Under the pieces are notes generated by a model. It was not told where the DNA came from. It made no database searches and worked only from the letters and a program-made list of their open reading frames with translations. A DNA stretch of 64,000 nt from Salegentibacter sp. 24 (lineage in GTDB: Bacteria > Bacteroidota > Bacteroidia > Flavobacteriales > Flavobacteriaceae): the NCBI RefSeq assembly GCF_004362395.1, contig NZ_SNWE01000006.1, positions 1 through 64,000 of the forward strand. Direction: 5' to 3'. Below, piece by piece: positions 17,359 through 27,139 of this stretch; within the stretch, counting starts at the first letter, position 1, and each line of letters opens with the position of its first letter. The position numbers were made by a program, and so were the translations under genes.

Positions 17359-17754
17359 ATGGGCGTAAAAAGTAAAGATATTGTTGAGAATTTTTATACT
17401 TCCCTATTCAATGGGGAAAACGATACATTAGACAATTACTTACATCCCAATGTAACCCTTACCTGGTATGGTACTACCGGCCTTAAAAAATTGGATTTTA
17501 ATGAAATCCAGCACTTAAGGGACGATATGGCTAAAAACTTTGAATCGCTTAAGGCTGAAGTTGAGAAAATAATTCAGGAAGGGAACCAGATCGCTATTCA
17601 GTTTACTTATCACGTAAAGACTATAGAAAACCCGGATGAGGAAATGCCACTTGCTCATTTTTTGGCTATTTGGGAATTAAAAGACGATAAGCTCTTTAAA
17701 GGTGTACAAATCTCACAGCTTGGTGAGGAAATCGATGAAAGTCCCTGGTCTTAA
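17359..17754 (+). CDS. NTF2/SnoaL-like protein
   Basis: The 131-residue cytoplasmic protein has the cone-shaped NTF2-like layout: an N-terminal helix (KDIVENFYTSLFNG), a helix-strand element (LDNYLHPNVTLTWYG), a mid helix and a four-stranded sheet ending in FLAIWELKDDKLFKGVQIS. The fold hosts enzymes and ligand-binding proteins, and no residue set here allows a specific call. It starts 5 bases after the second lpxD-like gene and so shares its transcript; whether it works in lipid A metabolism is open. Confidence 0.8.
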   Translation: MGVKSKDIVENFYTSLFNGENDTLDNYLHPNVTLTWYGTTGLKKLDFNEIQHLRDDMAKNFESLKAEVEKIIQEGNQIAIQFTYHVKTIENPDEEMPLAHFLAIWELKDDKLFKGVQISQLGEEIDESPWS

Positions 17755-17863
17755 AGGCTGAAATTATTTCTTAAAATCTTTTCAAGGCTAAAAGTTTAGT
17801 TCAATTTTAAGACTTTAGCCCTAATAAACCCATCAAAAACTTTAGGTTTTATATTTAAAAACC

Positions 17864-17871
17864 TACTTTTG
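17864..17871 (+). promoter_or_regulatory. -7 box of sucD (TACTTTTG)
   Basis: TACTTTTG matches TAnnTTTG and ends 23 bases before the sucD ATG. No clear -33 TTG. The 140-base gap after the NTF2-like gene makes a separate sucD promoter likely. Confidence 0.5.
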
Positions 17872-17894
17872 TAATCGCAAAAATCAAAAAATTT

Positions 17895-18770
17895 ATGAGC
17901 GTTTTAGTTAATAAAAATTCAAAAATAATAGTTCAGGGATTTACCGGTAGCGAAGGTACATTTCACGCAGAACAGATGATAGAATACGGAACCAACGTAG
18001 TTGGAGGTGTCACTCCTGGAAAGGGAGGTCAAAAACATCTGAACAAACCGGTTTTCAATACGGTTTCAGAAGCTGTTGATAAGACAGATGCCGATGTTTC
18101 TATAATTTTTGTACCACCAGCCTTTGCAGCTGATGCAATTATGGAAGCTGCGGATGCTGGAATTAAAGTCATCATCACCATTACAGAAGGAATTCCAGTT
18201 GCTGATATGGTAAAAGCATATGATTACATTAAAGACAGGGATTGCCGTTTGGTAGGTCCTAATTGTCCTGGTGTTATTACTCCCGGAGAAGCCAAGGTGG
18301 GAATTATGCCAGGTTTTGTTTTCAAAAAGGGAAAAGTAGGTATTGTATCAAAATCCGGAACTTTGACCTACGAAGCTGCCGATCAGGTTGTGAAACAAGG
18401 TCTGGGGATCACCACGGCTATCGGTATAGGTGGAGATCCAATTATTGGGACTACTACCAAAGAGGCCGTAGAATTGTTGATGAACGATGATGAAACCGAA
18501 TGTATTGTGATGATTGGTGAAATTGGCGGTCAACTTGAAGCAGATGCCGCAACCTGGATTAAGGAAAATGGAAACAGAAAGCCAGTTGTAGGTTTTATTG
18601 CAGGAGAAACTGCACCAGCCGGTCGTACTATGGGACACGCAGGTGCTATTGTGGGTGGAAGCGAAGATACAGCACAGGCCAAGAAGGCTATTCTCAAAGA
18701 AAATGGAATTCATGTCGTTGATTCTCCAGCAGAAATTGGAAAAAAGGTAGCTGAGGTTATGAAAGGCTAA
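17895..18770 (+). CDS. sucD: Succinyl-CoA synthetase alpha subunit
   Basis: SucD carries the CoA-binding domain and the phospho-histidine of succinyl-CoA synthetase, the TCA-cycle step that makes ATP or GTP. The 291 residues include the CoA site [13 protein letters not shown] (N-terminus), [10 protein letters not shown], the Rossmann-like [11 protein letters not shown] and the active His in [13 protein letters not shown] (about 246). The beta subunit gene sucC is not adjacent. A strong terminator follows directly. Confidence 0.97.
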   Translation: MSVLVNKNSKIIVQGFTGSEGTFHAEQMIEYGTNVVGGVTPGKGGQKHLNKPVFNTVSEAVDKTDADVSIIFVPPAFAADAIMEAADAGIKVIITITEGIPVADMVKAYDYIKDRDCRLVGPNCPGVITPGEAKVGIMPGFVFKKGKVGIVSKSGTLTYEAADQVVKQGLGITTAIGIGGDPIIGTTTKEAVELLMNDDETECIVMIGEIGGQLEADAATWIKENGNRKPVVGFIAGETAPAGRTMGHAGAIVGGSEDTAQAKKAILKENGIHVVDSPAEIGKKVAEVMKG

Positions 18771-18802
18771 TTGTGAAAATCTAAATAAAAATGTAACGTT
18801 TT

Positions 18803-18836
18803 AAGTTCGCTGATGTCTAACATTAGCGAACTTTTT
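18803..18836 (+). terminator. Intrinsic terminator of sucD
   Basis: AAGTTCGCTGATG (18803-18815) pairs with CATTAGCGAACTT (18821-18833), 13 pairs with one G-U, a 5-base loop and a T-run. Confidence 0.88.
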
Positions 18837-18860
18837 GTTTTTAACCAATTTTTATTTAGT

Positions 18861-21833
18861 ATGAGGAAATTTCATTTACCGTTATTGATCTTTTTATTTA
18901 TGATGGCTGCGGCTTGTAATAGTGATAAAAAGGATGACAAGGCTTCCAAGAATCACACTGATGAGGCCGGCTTTAATTACGTGACCTACAAGAACGATCC
19001 CACAGGATTACGTCTTTACACACTAGACAATGGTCTCAAGGTTTATTTGAGCCAGAATGAGGAAGAACCAAAAATTCAAACGCTTATTGCCGTGAGAGCA
19101 GGTTCTACTTACGACCCTGCGGATAATACCGGACTTGCACATTATTTAGAGCATATGGTTTTTAAAGGGACCAGCGAAATAGGAACCCAGGATTGGGAAA
19201 AAGAAAAGGTCTTATTAAAAGAGATATCAAATCTATATGAAGAACACAAAAAAACTTCCAACCCGGAAGAAAAGAAAAATATCTATCGTAAAATAGATTC
19301 TGTTTCACAGGAAGCTTCTAAATTATCTATAGCAAACGAATATGATAAAATGGTTAGTTCCCTTGGTTCTGAAGGTACAAATGCCTTTACCTCCAGTGAA
19401 CAAACTGTTTATGTCAATAAAATTCCTTCCAATGAGCTTGATCGTTGGCTAACTGTGGAAAGCGAACGATTTAGCGAATTGGTATTGAGATTATTTCATA
19501 CAGAATTAGAAGCTGTTTATGAGGAATTTAACCGAGGACAGGATAGTGATGGACGTAAGCAGTATCAAGCAATATTAGAAGGTCTTTATCCAAATCATCC
19601 TTATGGCACTCAAACCACCATTGGGAAATCGGAGCATTTAAAAAACCCATCTATGGAGGCCATACACGATTATTTCAACACCTATTATGTACCCAATAAT
19701 ATGGCGGTAATTTTATCCGGAGATCTGGATTTTGATACTACCATTAAAAAAGTAAATGATGCTTTTGGAGGTTATAAGCAAAAAGAAGTGATCCACCCTT
19801 CTTTTCCCGAGGCAGAACCTATTACGGCTCCAGTAGAAAAAGAAGTATTTGGACCAACATCCGAATCTGTTTACCTGGCCTATAGGACAAAAGGTGTAGG
19901 TAGTGAAGACCAAAAGAAAGTGATTTTAATTGACTATATTCTGGCCAATTCACAAGCAGGATTAATAGACTTAAACCTTAATCAGCAGCAAAAAGTACAA
20001 AGAGCTTCATCTTTTACCAATTTTGATAACGATTACGGTTTTCATATGCTTTATGGAATGCCTAAAGCAGACCAGTCCTTAGAAGAAGTAAAAGACCTGT
20101 TGATTGCAGAGGTAGAAAAAATAAAGAGCGGAGCGTTTGAAGACTGGCTTATTAAGGCGGTTATAAACGACCTGAAATTATCACAAATCCGTCAATATGA
20201 AAATGCCTCCGCAGTAGCTTATGCCCATTTAGATGCATTTATCCATTTTCAGGATTGGGAAGAAAATCTTAAATTTTTAGATGAACTCAGTACAATCTCA
20301 AAACAGGAATTGGTAGATTTCGCTAATGCTCATTATAAAGATAATTACGTAGCGGTATATAAGCGCAAAGGTGAGGATCCAAATATTACTAAAGTAGAAA
20401 ATCCTGGAATTACTCCAATTCAGTTAAACAGGGACAAAGAATCGGATTTTATAGTTGAATTCAATAAAACCGAATCTCCGGCATTGCAACCACAATTAAT
20501 AGATTATAAGGAAGCAATAAGAGAATCTGAAACAAAAAGCGGTCTTCCCATTTCATATATTTCAAATGAGACAAACGATCTTTTTAATCTTTACTTCATT
20601 TTTGATATGGGTCAGGATAATGATAAGGAGTTAGCCCTGGCATCAGGCTATCTTGATTATCTGGGAACTGATAAATATTCTCCAGAGGAAGTAAAACAGG
20701 AATTCTATAAACTTGGGATTAATTATTTTATTAGTTCAGGAACCGACAGAACTTACGTTGGTTTAAGCGGATTAAAAGAAAATCTTCCAGAGGGAATGAA
20801 ACTCTTAAACCATCTTTGGGAGAATGCGACAGTCAATGAAGAAGCTTACGGGAAATACGTAAAACAAATACTGAAATCTCGTCAGGATGGTAAAACCCAG
20901 AAGGGCAATATACTGTTTAACGGTTTAATGAATTATGGCAAATACGGTGAAGATTCACGTTTAAGAAATGTCTATACTGCTTCAGAACTTCAGAAAAAAG
21001 ATCCAGCCGAATTAGTTCAAAAACTAAAAGATTTACGAAATTATAAGCAACGTATTTTTTATTATGGCAAAGATCTAGAAAATGCCGTTACATCTTTGGA
21101 TCAGAATTATAAGGTCCCTACTGTTTTAAAAGAATACCCTGAAGCTAAAACCTATACTGAAAAAGAAAACGGAGGCAATGTTTATTTTGTAGATTATGAT
21201 ATGGTCCAAAGTGAAATGTTGTTTTTGGCTAAAGGGCAAAATTTTGATCCAAAAAATATGGCGGCAACTTCGCTTTTCAACACTTATTTCGGTAGTGGAC
21301 TTTCTTCTATAGTCTTTCAGGAAATTAGAGAATCCAAATCCCTGGCATACTCTGCTTATTCCAGTTATCAAATGGCTTCGGAGGTTAATAAGCCTAATTA
21401 TGTTATGGCTTATATAGGTACACAGGCTAATAAAATGCCACAGGCCGTTGAAGCCATGATGGAGTTAATGACTAATATGCCGGAAGCCGAAGAGCAATTT
21501 CAAGCGGCTAAAGAAGCTGCCCTAAAACAGATTGCTGCAGAACGAATTACGAAAACTTCAATTTTCTGGAACTATGAGTCTTTGAAGAAAAGAGGTTTAG
21601 AAAAAGATATGCGTAAAGAAATGTACGAAACTATTCAGGATATGAGCCTGGCTGATTTAAAGACTTTTTTTAATGAAAACATTAAAGGAGAAAATTATGA
21701 TGTTATGGTAATTGGAAATAGGAATGAGGTAGATATGAATGCACTAGCTAAACTTGGGGAAGTACAGGAGATGGATATTGATTTCTTATTCAATTATGAA
21801 AAACAGGTACCTGCTGCTCAGGTGCAAATGTAA
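18861..21833 (+). CDS. M16 family metallopeptidase, lipoprotein
   Basis: The protein (990 aa from ATG 18861) begins with a lipoprotein signal, MRKFHLPLLIFLFMMAAAC, so it should be anchored by lipid at Cys19 in the periplasmic or outer membrane. The first peptidase domain carries the inverted zinc motif HYLEH with the downstream Glu in ELEAVYEE, typical of pitrilysin-type M16 enzymes. A second, inactive M16 domain fills the C-terminal half. The earlier in-frame ATG at 18813 lies inside the sucD terminator and is rejected. Probable role: degradation of exported peptides. A strong terminator follows. Confidence 0.94.
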   Translation: MRKFHLPLLIFLFMMAAACNSDKKDDKASKNHTDEAGFNYVTYKNDPTGLRLYTLDNGLKVYLSQNEEEPKIQTLIAVRAGSTYDPADNTGLAHYLEHMVFKGTSEIGTQDWEKEKVLLKEISNLYEEHKKTSNPEEKKNIYRKIDSVSQEASKLSIANEYDKMVSSLGSEGTNAFTSSEQTVYVNKIPSNELDRWLTVESERFSELVLRLFHTELEAVYEEFNRGQDSDGRKQYQAILEGLYPNHPYGTQTTIGKSEHLKNPSMEAIHDYFNTYYVPNNMAVILSGDLDFDTTIKKVNDAFGGYKQKEVIHPSFPEAEPITAPVEKEVFGPTSESVYLAYRTKGVGSEDQKKVILIDYILANSQAGLIDLNLNQQQKVQRASSFTNFDNDYGFHMLYGMPKADQSLEEVKDLLIAEVEKIKSGAFEDWLIKAVINDLKLSQIRQYENASAVAYAHLDAFIHFQDWEENLKFLDELSTISKQELVDFANAHYKDNYVAVYKRKGEDPNITKVENPGITPIQLNRDKESDFIVEFNKTESPALQPQLIDYKEAIRESETKSGLPISYISNETNDLFNLYFIFDMGQDNDKELALASGYLDYLGTDKYSPEEVKQEFYKLGINYFISSGTDRTYVGLSGLKENLPEGMKLLNHLWENATVNEEAYGKYVKQILKSRQDGKTQKGNILFNGLMNYGKYGEDSRLRNVYTASELQKKDPAELVQKLKDLRNYKQRIFYYGKDLENAVTSLDQNYKVPTVLKEYPEAKTYTEKENGGNVYFVDYDMVQSEMLFLAKGQNFDPKNMAATSLFNTYFGSGLSSIVFQEIRESKSLAYSAYSSYQMASEVNKPNYVMAYIGTQANKMPQAVEAMMELMTNMPEAEEQFQAAKEAALKQIAAERITKTSIFWNYESLKKRGLEKDMRKEMYETIQDMSLADLKTFFNENIKGENYDVMVIGNRNEVDMNALAKLGEVQEMDIDFLFNYEKQVPAAQVQM

Positions 21834-21850
21834 TAGCCAATTTGATAATT

Positions 21851-21880
21851 AAAAAACTCCTGAAATTTCAGGAGTTTTTT
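21851..21880 (+). terminator. Terminator of the M16 peptidase gene
   Basis: The perfect 30-base palindrome AAAAAACTCCTGAAA / TTTCAGGAGTTTTTT folds into a hairpin flanked by A and T runs; it can work in both directions. Confidence 0.85.
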
Positions 21881-21935
21881 AATCCCCTAAGTTTAGTATT
21901 ATTATATTTGATTTATATTAAAAAATAAGCCAAAA

Positions 21936-22682
21936 ATGAAATTATTAGAAGGAAAAAATGCTATAATAACCGGTGGAAGCCGCGGAATAGGAAAAGGTAT
22001 AGCAAAAGTCTTTGCTCGGCACGGAGCAAACGTTGCTTTTACCTATAATTCTTCTGCTGAATCTGCAAACGACCTAGCTGATGAATTGCGTAAATTAGGA
22101 ATAAAAGCTAAAGCCTATAAATCTAACGCTGCAAGCTATGCCGAAGCGGATCAATTGGTGAAAGATGTATCAGAAGATTTTGGAAGAATTGATATTTTAA
22201 TAAATAACGCTGGCATTACTAAGGATAACTTATTAATGCGAATGAGTGAAGAAGATTTTGATAAGGTCATTGAAGTAAACCTGAAATCTATCTTTAATAT
22301 GACTAAAGCAGTACAGCGTACTATGTTGAAGCAGCGAAAAGGCAGTATTATTAATATGAGTTCGGTAGTTGGTGTGACTGGTAACGCCGGACAGGCTAAT
22401 TATGCAGCTTCGAAGGCAGGAATTATCGGATTTTCCAAATCAATGGCGCAGGAACTTGGTTCTCGAAATATTAGAACAAATGTAATCGCTCCAGGGTTTA
22501 TTGAAACCGAAATGACCGAGAAGCTCGATGGAAAAGTGGTAGAGGGTTGGAGACAGGCAATACCTTTAAAACGTGGCGGTGCTCCAGAAGATATTGCAAA
22601 TGCCTGTGTTTTTCTTGGAAGTGATCTCAGCTCTTACATCACGGGACAGGTATTGCACGTGGATGGTGGCATGCACACCTAA
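21936..22682 (+). CDS. fabG: 3-oxoacyl-ACP reductase (FabG-like SDR)
   Basis: FabG reduces 3-oxoacyl-ACP with NADPH in fatty acid elongation. The 248 residues show the classical short-chain dehydrogenase set: nucleotide motif TGGSRGIGKG (about 12-21), NNAG (about 91-94), catalytic Ser in NMSSVVG, YAASK with Tyr-x3-Lys, and the C-terminal GQVLHVDGG. The similarity is best to FabG, but SDR paralogues are common and no acyl carrier protein gene is near. It is separated from the VWA gene by 63 bases. Confidence 0.9.
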   Translation: MKLLEGKNAIITGGSRGIGKGIAKVFARHGANVAFTYNSSAESANDLADELRKLGIKAKAYKSNAASYAEADQLVKDVSEDFGRIDILINNAGITKDNLLMRMSEEDFDKVIEVNLKSIFNMTKAVQRTMLKQRKGSIINMSSVVGVTGNAGQANYAASKAGIIGFSKSMAQELGSRNIRTNVIAPGFIETEMTEKLDGKVVEGWRQAIPLKRGGAPEDIANACVFLGSDLSSYITGQVLHVDGGMHT

Positions 22683-22745
22683 TAAAGTAAAGAGGTAATT
22701 AGTTATTGGTTAAAAGATAATTACTTTTATTTCTATTTTCCATAC

Positions 22746-24776
22746 ATGAATCTAACCAACACCATACTTATAACCCTAGCCATTGTAATCGCGCTGGGGT
22801 TCGCTTTTTTTCAATACCTTTTTAAAAAGCACATTAAAAATAGGGAAACGTATGTGTTTTTTGCATTACGGTTTCTTTCCGTATTTATACTGCTTTTATT
22901 ACTAATCAATCCAAAAATAACATCAACAACTTACGAGCTAGAAAAAACCAATTTAATACTGGCAGTCGATGATTCGGAGTCTATTTCCCATTTACAACAG
23001 CAGGATACCGTTAGGAAGCTATTAAAAGATTTGAAATCCAATAAAGATCTTCACGAGCGATTTGATTTGGTTCAATATAATTTCGGGAATGGCCTTTTAA
23101 ATTCAAACCATCCAAAATTTGAAGCTCCCCAGACAAATATTTTTGCTGCCCTGGAGTCAGTGGAAAAAATATCAAGAAAAAAACAGACTGCAGTAATTCT
23201 TATTTCTGATGGCAACCAAAGCACCGGTAGGGATTTTCGCTATTTTATGCCCAGAAGTAATCAGGAAATTTATCCTCTTGTAATTGGGGATACTACTCAA
23301 TATTCAGATGTAGAAATATCACAATTAAATGTAAATACCTATGCATTTTTAAATAACCGTTTTCCCGTGGAAACCTTTGTTTCCTATTCAGGGGAAAAAG
23401 AGGTGAAATCAACGTTTGTAATTAAATCGGGAAAAAGTATAATTTTTTCTGAACAACTTACACTTAGTTCTGAAATAAATTCTGCGGTCATTCGAGCTGA
23501 ACTTCCGGCCTCCAGGCTCGGCGTTCTTTCATATGAGGCTGAAATTATTCCCTTAGCTATTGAGAAAAATATAGAAAATAATACTAAAAAGTTTGCGGTA
23601 GAAGTAATTGATGAACGCAGTAAGATCTTATTGATAAGCTCAATCCCCCATCCTGACCTTGGAACTTTTAAGAAGTCGATAGAAAGTAATAAACAAAGGC
23701 AACTTGATATAAAATATCTTACGGATGACTTATCTGATTTAAAAGATTATCAATTGGTAATAGTATACCAACCAACTTCGGGATTTGCTCATGTTTTTGA
23801 TGAATTAAAAGATAACAATCAAAATTATCTGCTGGTTACCGGAACTAAAACCGATTGGAATTTTGTTAATGGAATCCAGGATTTCGTTAATAAAGATTTC
23901 GTTAATCAAAGCCAGGAAATTTTCGCACGTCAAAACCTTAACTTTAAACAATTTCAATTTGAGAAGGTTGGTTTTTCCCGGTTTCCTCCCCTAGAAGATA
24001 AATTTGGCAAAATTAAGGTCCTTAGCAATAATCTTGAAAGTATCTACTTTCAGAAAATTGAAAACGTAGAAACTATCCAACCTTTAGTTGCGGTGCAAGG
24101 TAGCGCAGGGAATAAAAAAGGATTTATTTTTGGCGAAAATATTTGGAGGTGGCGTTCCACCACTTATTTAGAGAATGAAACCTTTGAAAAATTCGATAAT
24201 TTTATAGGAAAGCTCGTCCAAAACCTGGTCTCTGCAAATCAAAGGGAGCGCTTAACGGTAGATTATAATTCCTTCTATTACGAAAATGAACCAGTTGAGA
24301 TCTCCGCTAATTTTTTTGATCAAAATTATCAGTTTGATCCAAATGCAGATCTAAATATTACGGTGGAAAATACAGACAAGACCATGGAATCACAACTAAT
24401 ATTGAAGAATAATGGCTATATGGTAAACCTGGGAAATTTAACTCCGGCCACTTATAACTTTAAGATTACGGAAAAAGCTTCCCAAATCTCTCGCTCTGGA
24501 AGTTTTGAGGTTATTGATCATAATATCGAGCAACAGTTTATATCGGCTAATAAAAATGCAATGGAAGCTCTAGCCAGAAATTCTGGTACCAAAGCTTATT
24601 ATAATGGCCAGGTTACGAATCTTGTTCATACACTTTTAAATAATGATAAATACAAACCAGTTCAAAAAAGCCATGAAAAAACAGTACCTTTGATAGATTG
24701 GTACTATCTACTCTTTCTGCTTATTATTATCCTCTCCGCAGAATGGTTTTTCAGAAAATACAAAGGATTAATTTAA
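22746..24776 (+). CDS. VWA-domain membrane protein
   Basis: The 676-residue protein has two N-terminal membrane helices (about 5-25 and 38-58). A von Willebrand A-type domain follows, with the MIDAS motif DDSES (about 77-81) and ILISDGNQSTG. The long middle part resembles the periplasmic beta-rich region of flavobacterial BatA-like proteins, and a last helix (about 650-668) ends with a basic tail. It probably assembles a periplasmic or membrane protein complex, but no MoxR ATPase gene is in the window. It precedes the prohibitin-like gene by 14 bases. Confidence 0.82.
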   Translation: MNLTNTILITLAIVIALGFAFFQYLFKKHIKNRETYVFFALRFLSVFILLLLLINPKITSTTYELEKTNLILAVDDSESISHLQQQDTVRKLLKDLKSNKDLHERFDLVQYNFGNGLLNSNHPKFEAPQTNIFAALESVEKISRKKQTAVILISDGNQSTGRDFRYFMPRSNQEIYPLVIGDTTQYSDVEISQLNVNTYAFLNNRFPVETFVSYSGEKEVKSTFVIKSGKSIIFSEQLTLSSEINSAVIRAELPASRLGVLSYEAEIIPLAIEKNIENNTKKFAVEVIDERSKILLISSIPHPDLGTFKKSIESNKQRQLDIKYLTDDLSDLKDYQLVIVYQPTSGFAHVFDELKDNNQNYLLVTGTKTDWNFVNGIQDFVNKDFVNQSQEIFARQNLNFKQFQFEKVGFSRFPPLEDKFGKIKVLSNNLESIYFQKIENVETIQPLVAVQGSAGNKKGFIFGENIWRWRSTTYLENETFEKFDNFIGKLVQNLVSANQRERLTVDYNSFYYENEPVEISANFFDQNYQFDPNADLNITVENTDKTMESQLILKNNGYMVNLGNLTPATYNFKITEKASQISRSGSFEVIDHNIEQQFISANKNAMEALARNSGTKAYYNGQVTNLVHTLLNNDKYKPVQKSHEKTVPLIDWYYLLFLLIIILSAEWFFRKYKGLI

Positions 24777-24790
24777 ATATAATTATATAG

Positions 24791-25609
24791 ATGGAAAGAT
24801 TACCCAAATTTGGAATTCCTATCGTCATAGGAATCGTGCTTTTAATAATTTTTATCGCTAAGTCTACCGTTACCATTGATTCTGGTAAAGCCGGTGTGCT
24901 CTACAAAACATTTTCGGGCGGTGTAGTTACCGATGAACCTCCTCTCAATGAAGGTTTTCATATTGTAGCGCCCTGGAACAAGGTTTTTGTATATGAAGTA
25001 AGACAACAATCTTTAGAAGAAAAAATGCAGGTATTAAGTTCTAACGGACTTGAGATTAAACTTGATGCATCGACTTGGTTCCAGCCTTCTTACAAAGATC
25101 TTGGAAAACTCCACCGTGAGAAAGGAGAGGAATATATTCAACGATTACTGCAACCGGCTGTGAGGTCTGCTGCAAGAGCGGTGGTTGGAAGGTATGATCC
25201 GGAGCAATTATATGCAAGTAAGCGGGAAGCCATTCAGAATGAAATTCTAGAAGAAACCCAAAAATTGCTTGAAGACCAATACGTTCAAGTAAATGAAGTT
25301 TTGGTAAGGGATGTTTCTCTACCTGATAATATTAAGGAAGCTATAGAGCGTAAACTGCGCCAGGAACAGGAATCTTTGGAGTATGAGTTTAGATTGACCA
25401 AAGCCACTCAAGAAGCCGAACGCCAACGTATTGATGCCGAGGGTAAAGCTCGTGCCAATGAGATTTTAAATGCTTCTTTAACTCCTAATATTTTAAAGGA
25501 AAAAGGAATTCAGGCAACCCTTGAACTGGCTAAATCCAACAATGCAAAAACAGTTGTTATAGGTTCAGGTGAGGGGGGATTACCTCTGATTTTAGGTGGT
25601 TCAAATTAA
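24791..25609 (+). CDS. Prohibitin-like SPFH/Band 7 membrane protein
   Basis: One N-terminal membrane helix (about 8-27) is followed by the Band 7 domain (VTIDSGKAGVLYKTFSG...EGFHIVAPWNKVFVYEVRQQSLEE) and a long coiled coil (about 175-235) rich in Gln, Glu and Arg, ending QRIDAEGKARANE. The layout matches prohibitins, which form large rings that hold membrane microdomains and regulate proteases such as FtsH. 272 residues is the normal length. The gene lies 14 bases after the VWA gene; the serine hydrolase gene starts 7 bases after its stop. Confidence 0.93.
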   Translation: MERLPKFGIPIVIGIVLLIIFIAKSTVTIDSGKAGVLYKTFSGGVVTDEPPLNEGFHIVAPWNKVFVYEVRQQSLEEKMQVLSSNGLEIKLDASTWFQPSYKDLGKLHREKGEEYIQRLLQPAVRSAARAVVGRYDPEQLYASKREAIQNEILEETQKLLEDQYVQVNEVLVRDVSLPDNIKEAIERKLRQEQESLEYEFRLTKATQEAERQRIDAEGKARANEILNASLTPNILKEKGIQATLELAKSNNAKTVVIGSGEGGLPLILGGSN

Positions 25610-25616
25610 ACTGAAT

Positions 25617-26915
25617 ATGAAATCAATTTTATTGCACATAGTAAAGCTTTTTGTTTTTTTAGGAAGTATTGGACTTTTAGCACAAACTGCTTCTGTAAAT
25701 AATTCAGGAACACTTGAACAAGGAAAACCAGAAGCAGTTGGAATGTCTACTGAAAGAATTCAGAAGATTGAATCCATGCTAAAATCTGCTATTGAAAAAG
25801 AGCAAATTCCCGGAGCTGTAGCTTTAATAGCACGTGATGGAAAGATTATTTTACATAAAGCCTATGGTAAAGCCAATGCCTCAGGAAAAGAACTTGAAAA
25901 AGATGCCATTTTTAGACTTGCTTCTCAAACAAAAGCGATTACTGCAACGGCAGTGATGATGCTTTGGGAAGAGGGAAAATTTCGCTTAGATGAGCCTATT
26001 TCAAAATATATTCCTGAGTTTAAAGATCCTGAGATTTTAGTGACTTTCAGGGAAAAAGACAGTAGTTACGATGCTATTCCTGCTAAAAATGAAATTACTA
26101 TTAGGCAATTGCTTACCCATACTTCAGGACTTGGATATGGAATGATAGATAGCGATGAACGCATTAAAAAAATTTACGCCAAAGCCGGTGTAACCGAATT
26201 GTTTACTACCAAAGATTTAACCATTGAAGAAACAGTAAAGAAATTAGCAACTTTACCATTACATCACGAACCAGGTGAAAAATTCACCTATAGTTTAGGT
26301 TTAGATGTGTTAGGGTATTTTGTTGAAGTGATTTCCGGACAGGACTTCGATGATTTTTTAAAGGAAAGGATTTTTAATCCATTGCAAATGGATGACACCA
26401 GATTTTATCAACCCAAGGTAAATTGGGAGCGATTGGTGGCAGTCCAGCACAAAGAGGATGGGGATTGGGAAAATTTCCCCGATACATTTTACCAGACTAA
26501 TTATCCAATTAAAGGAGCCCAAACTTTTTTCTCTGGTGGCGCCGGACTTTCTGGAACAGCAAAGGATTATGCCAAATTTCTGCAGATGTATCTCAATGGC
26601 GGAGAATATAATGGTACAAGATTATTAAGTCGAAAAACCGTAGATATCATTTTAGGTAACCATACCGGTGAAAAATTTAATTTTCCTAATCAGTATTATG
26701 GTCTTGCCTTTGGCGTAGTTAGCCAATCAGGTGAGGTTGCTGGAGGCCAGGGTAGTGCAGGTACTTTCGATTGGGGAGGTTATTTTAATACGCAATATTT
26801 CGCCGATCCGAAGGAGCAATTAATAGGAATTTTGCTTAAGCAAACACAGGGTAATTCTGGAGATGAAACCGGGTGGAAGTTCAGGCAAATGCTCTTTAGT
26901 GCTATTGATGACTAA
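25617..26915 (+). CDS. Secreted serine hydrolase, beta-lactamase/class C family (S12)
   Basis: The start at ATG 25617 gives a signal peptide (MKSILLHIVKLFVFLGSIGL) and about 432 residues. The S12 nucleophile motif is SQTK (Ser of S-x-x-K) within RLASQTKAITATAV. The second motif appears as YSLGLDVLGY, and the C-terminal region has a Gly-rich GGQGSAGTFDWGGYFNT in place of KTG. The family includes esterases, D-amino-acid peptidases and penicillin-binding proteins, so the substrate is open. It follows the prohibitin-like gene closely. Confidence 0.88.
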   Translation: MKSILLHIVKLFVFLGSIGLLAQTASVNNSGTLEQGKPEAVGMSTERIQKIESMLKSAIEKEQIPGAVALIARDGKIILHKAYGKANASGKELEKDAIFRLASQTKAITATAVMMLWEEGKFRLDEPISKYIPEFKDPEILVTFREKDSSYDAIPAKNEITIRQLLTHTSGLGYGMIDSDERIKKIYAKAGVTELFTTKDLTIEETVKKLATLPLHHEPGEKFTYSLGLDVLGYFVEVISGQDFDDFLKERIFNPLQMDDTRFYQPKVNWERLVAVQHKEDGDWENFPDTFYQTNYPIKGAQTFFSGGAGLSGTAKDYAKFLQMYLNGGEYNGTRLLSRKTVDIILGNHTGEKFNFPNQYYGLAFGVVSQSGEVAGGQGSAGTFDWGGYFNTQYFADPKEQLIGILLKQTQGNSGDETGWKFRQMLFSAIDD

Positions 26916-27020
26916 AATGGTAGCTACGTCCTGGGGGTGAAAATTATTTTCATATCATATATTTTAATAAAACAACTCATAATAAATTAAAAACCTGTTT
27001 TACAGTTAAAAATTTATATT

Positions 27021-27028
27021 TAGATTTG
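27021..27028 (+). promoter_or_regulatory. his operon promoter -7 box (TAGATTTG)
   Basis: TAGATTTG matches TAnnTTTG and ends only 8 bases before the leader peptide ATG at 27037. The transcript would have a leader of about 1-4 bases, that is, practically none. A -33 TTG is not evident. Confidence 0.6.
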
Positions 27029-27036
27029 TAATCACA

Positions 27037-27093
27037 ATGAAGACATTTCAATTACATCACCACCATCATTACAACTACGCTCAGGCGAGGTAA
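27037..27093 (+). CDS. hisL: his leader peptide with five consecutive His codons
   Basis: The 18-codon frame reads MKTFQLHHHHHYNYAQAR and stops at TAA 27091-27093. Five consecutive His codons (27055-27069) just before the his operon are the hallmark of ribosome-mediated attenuation. When charged His-tRNA is scarce the ribosome stalls there. The codons GCT CAG GCG AGG that follow double as one arm of the antiterminator, so a ribosome that reaches the stop codon hides that arm. It is too short to have another function and is probably degraded. Confidence 0.9.
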   Translation: MKTFQLHHHHHYNYAQAR

Positions 27094-27139
27094 ATTTGGT
27101 GTGTTGTAATTTTCAGCATATTTTAAGACCCGTTTGAGC
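27068..27139 (+). promoter_or_regulatory. his attenuator: protector stem and antiterminator
   Basis: Protector: ATTACAAC (27068-27075) pairs perfectly with GTTGTAAT (27103-27110). Antiterminator: GCTCAGGCGAGGT (27079-27091) pairs with ACCCGTTTGAGC (27128-27139), 12 pairs including two G-U, with A27088 bulged. The two structures cannot form together, and the antiterminator destroys the terminator's 5' arm. A ribosome stalled on the His codons covers the protector arm and frees the antiterminator. Pairing is seen directly; the mechanism is by analogy with enterobacterial his and trp. Confidence 0.75.

Noticed and set aside
17786-17820. GGCTAAA...TTTAGCC inverted repeat after the NTF2-like gene
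   Set aside because: Only seven pairs and no U-run; too weak to call a terminator.
18813-18860. Upstream start for the M16 peptidase at 18813
   Set aside because: It lies inside the sucD terminator and would bury the lipoprotein signal peptide; ATG 18861 is the better start.
27037-27093. His-rich mini-peptide as a metal-binding peptide
   Set aside because: Five His codons directly before hisG, with protector, antiterminator and terminator, fit attenuation far better.
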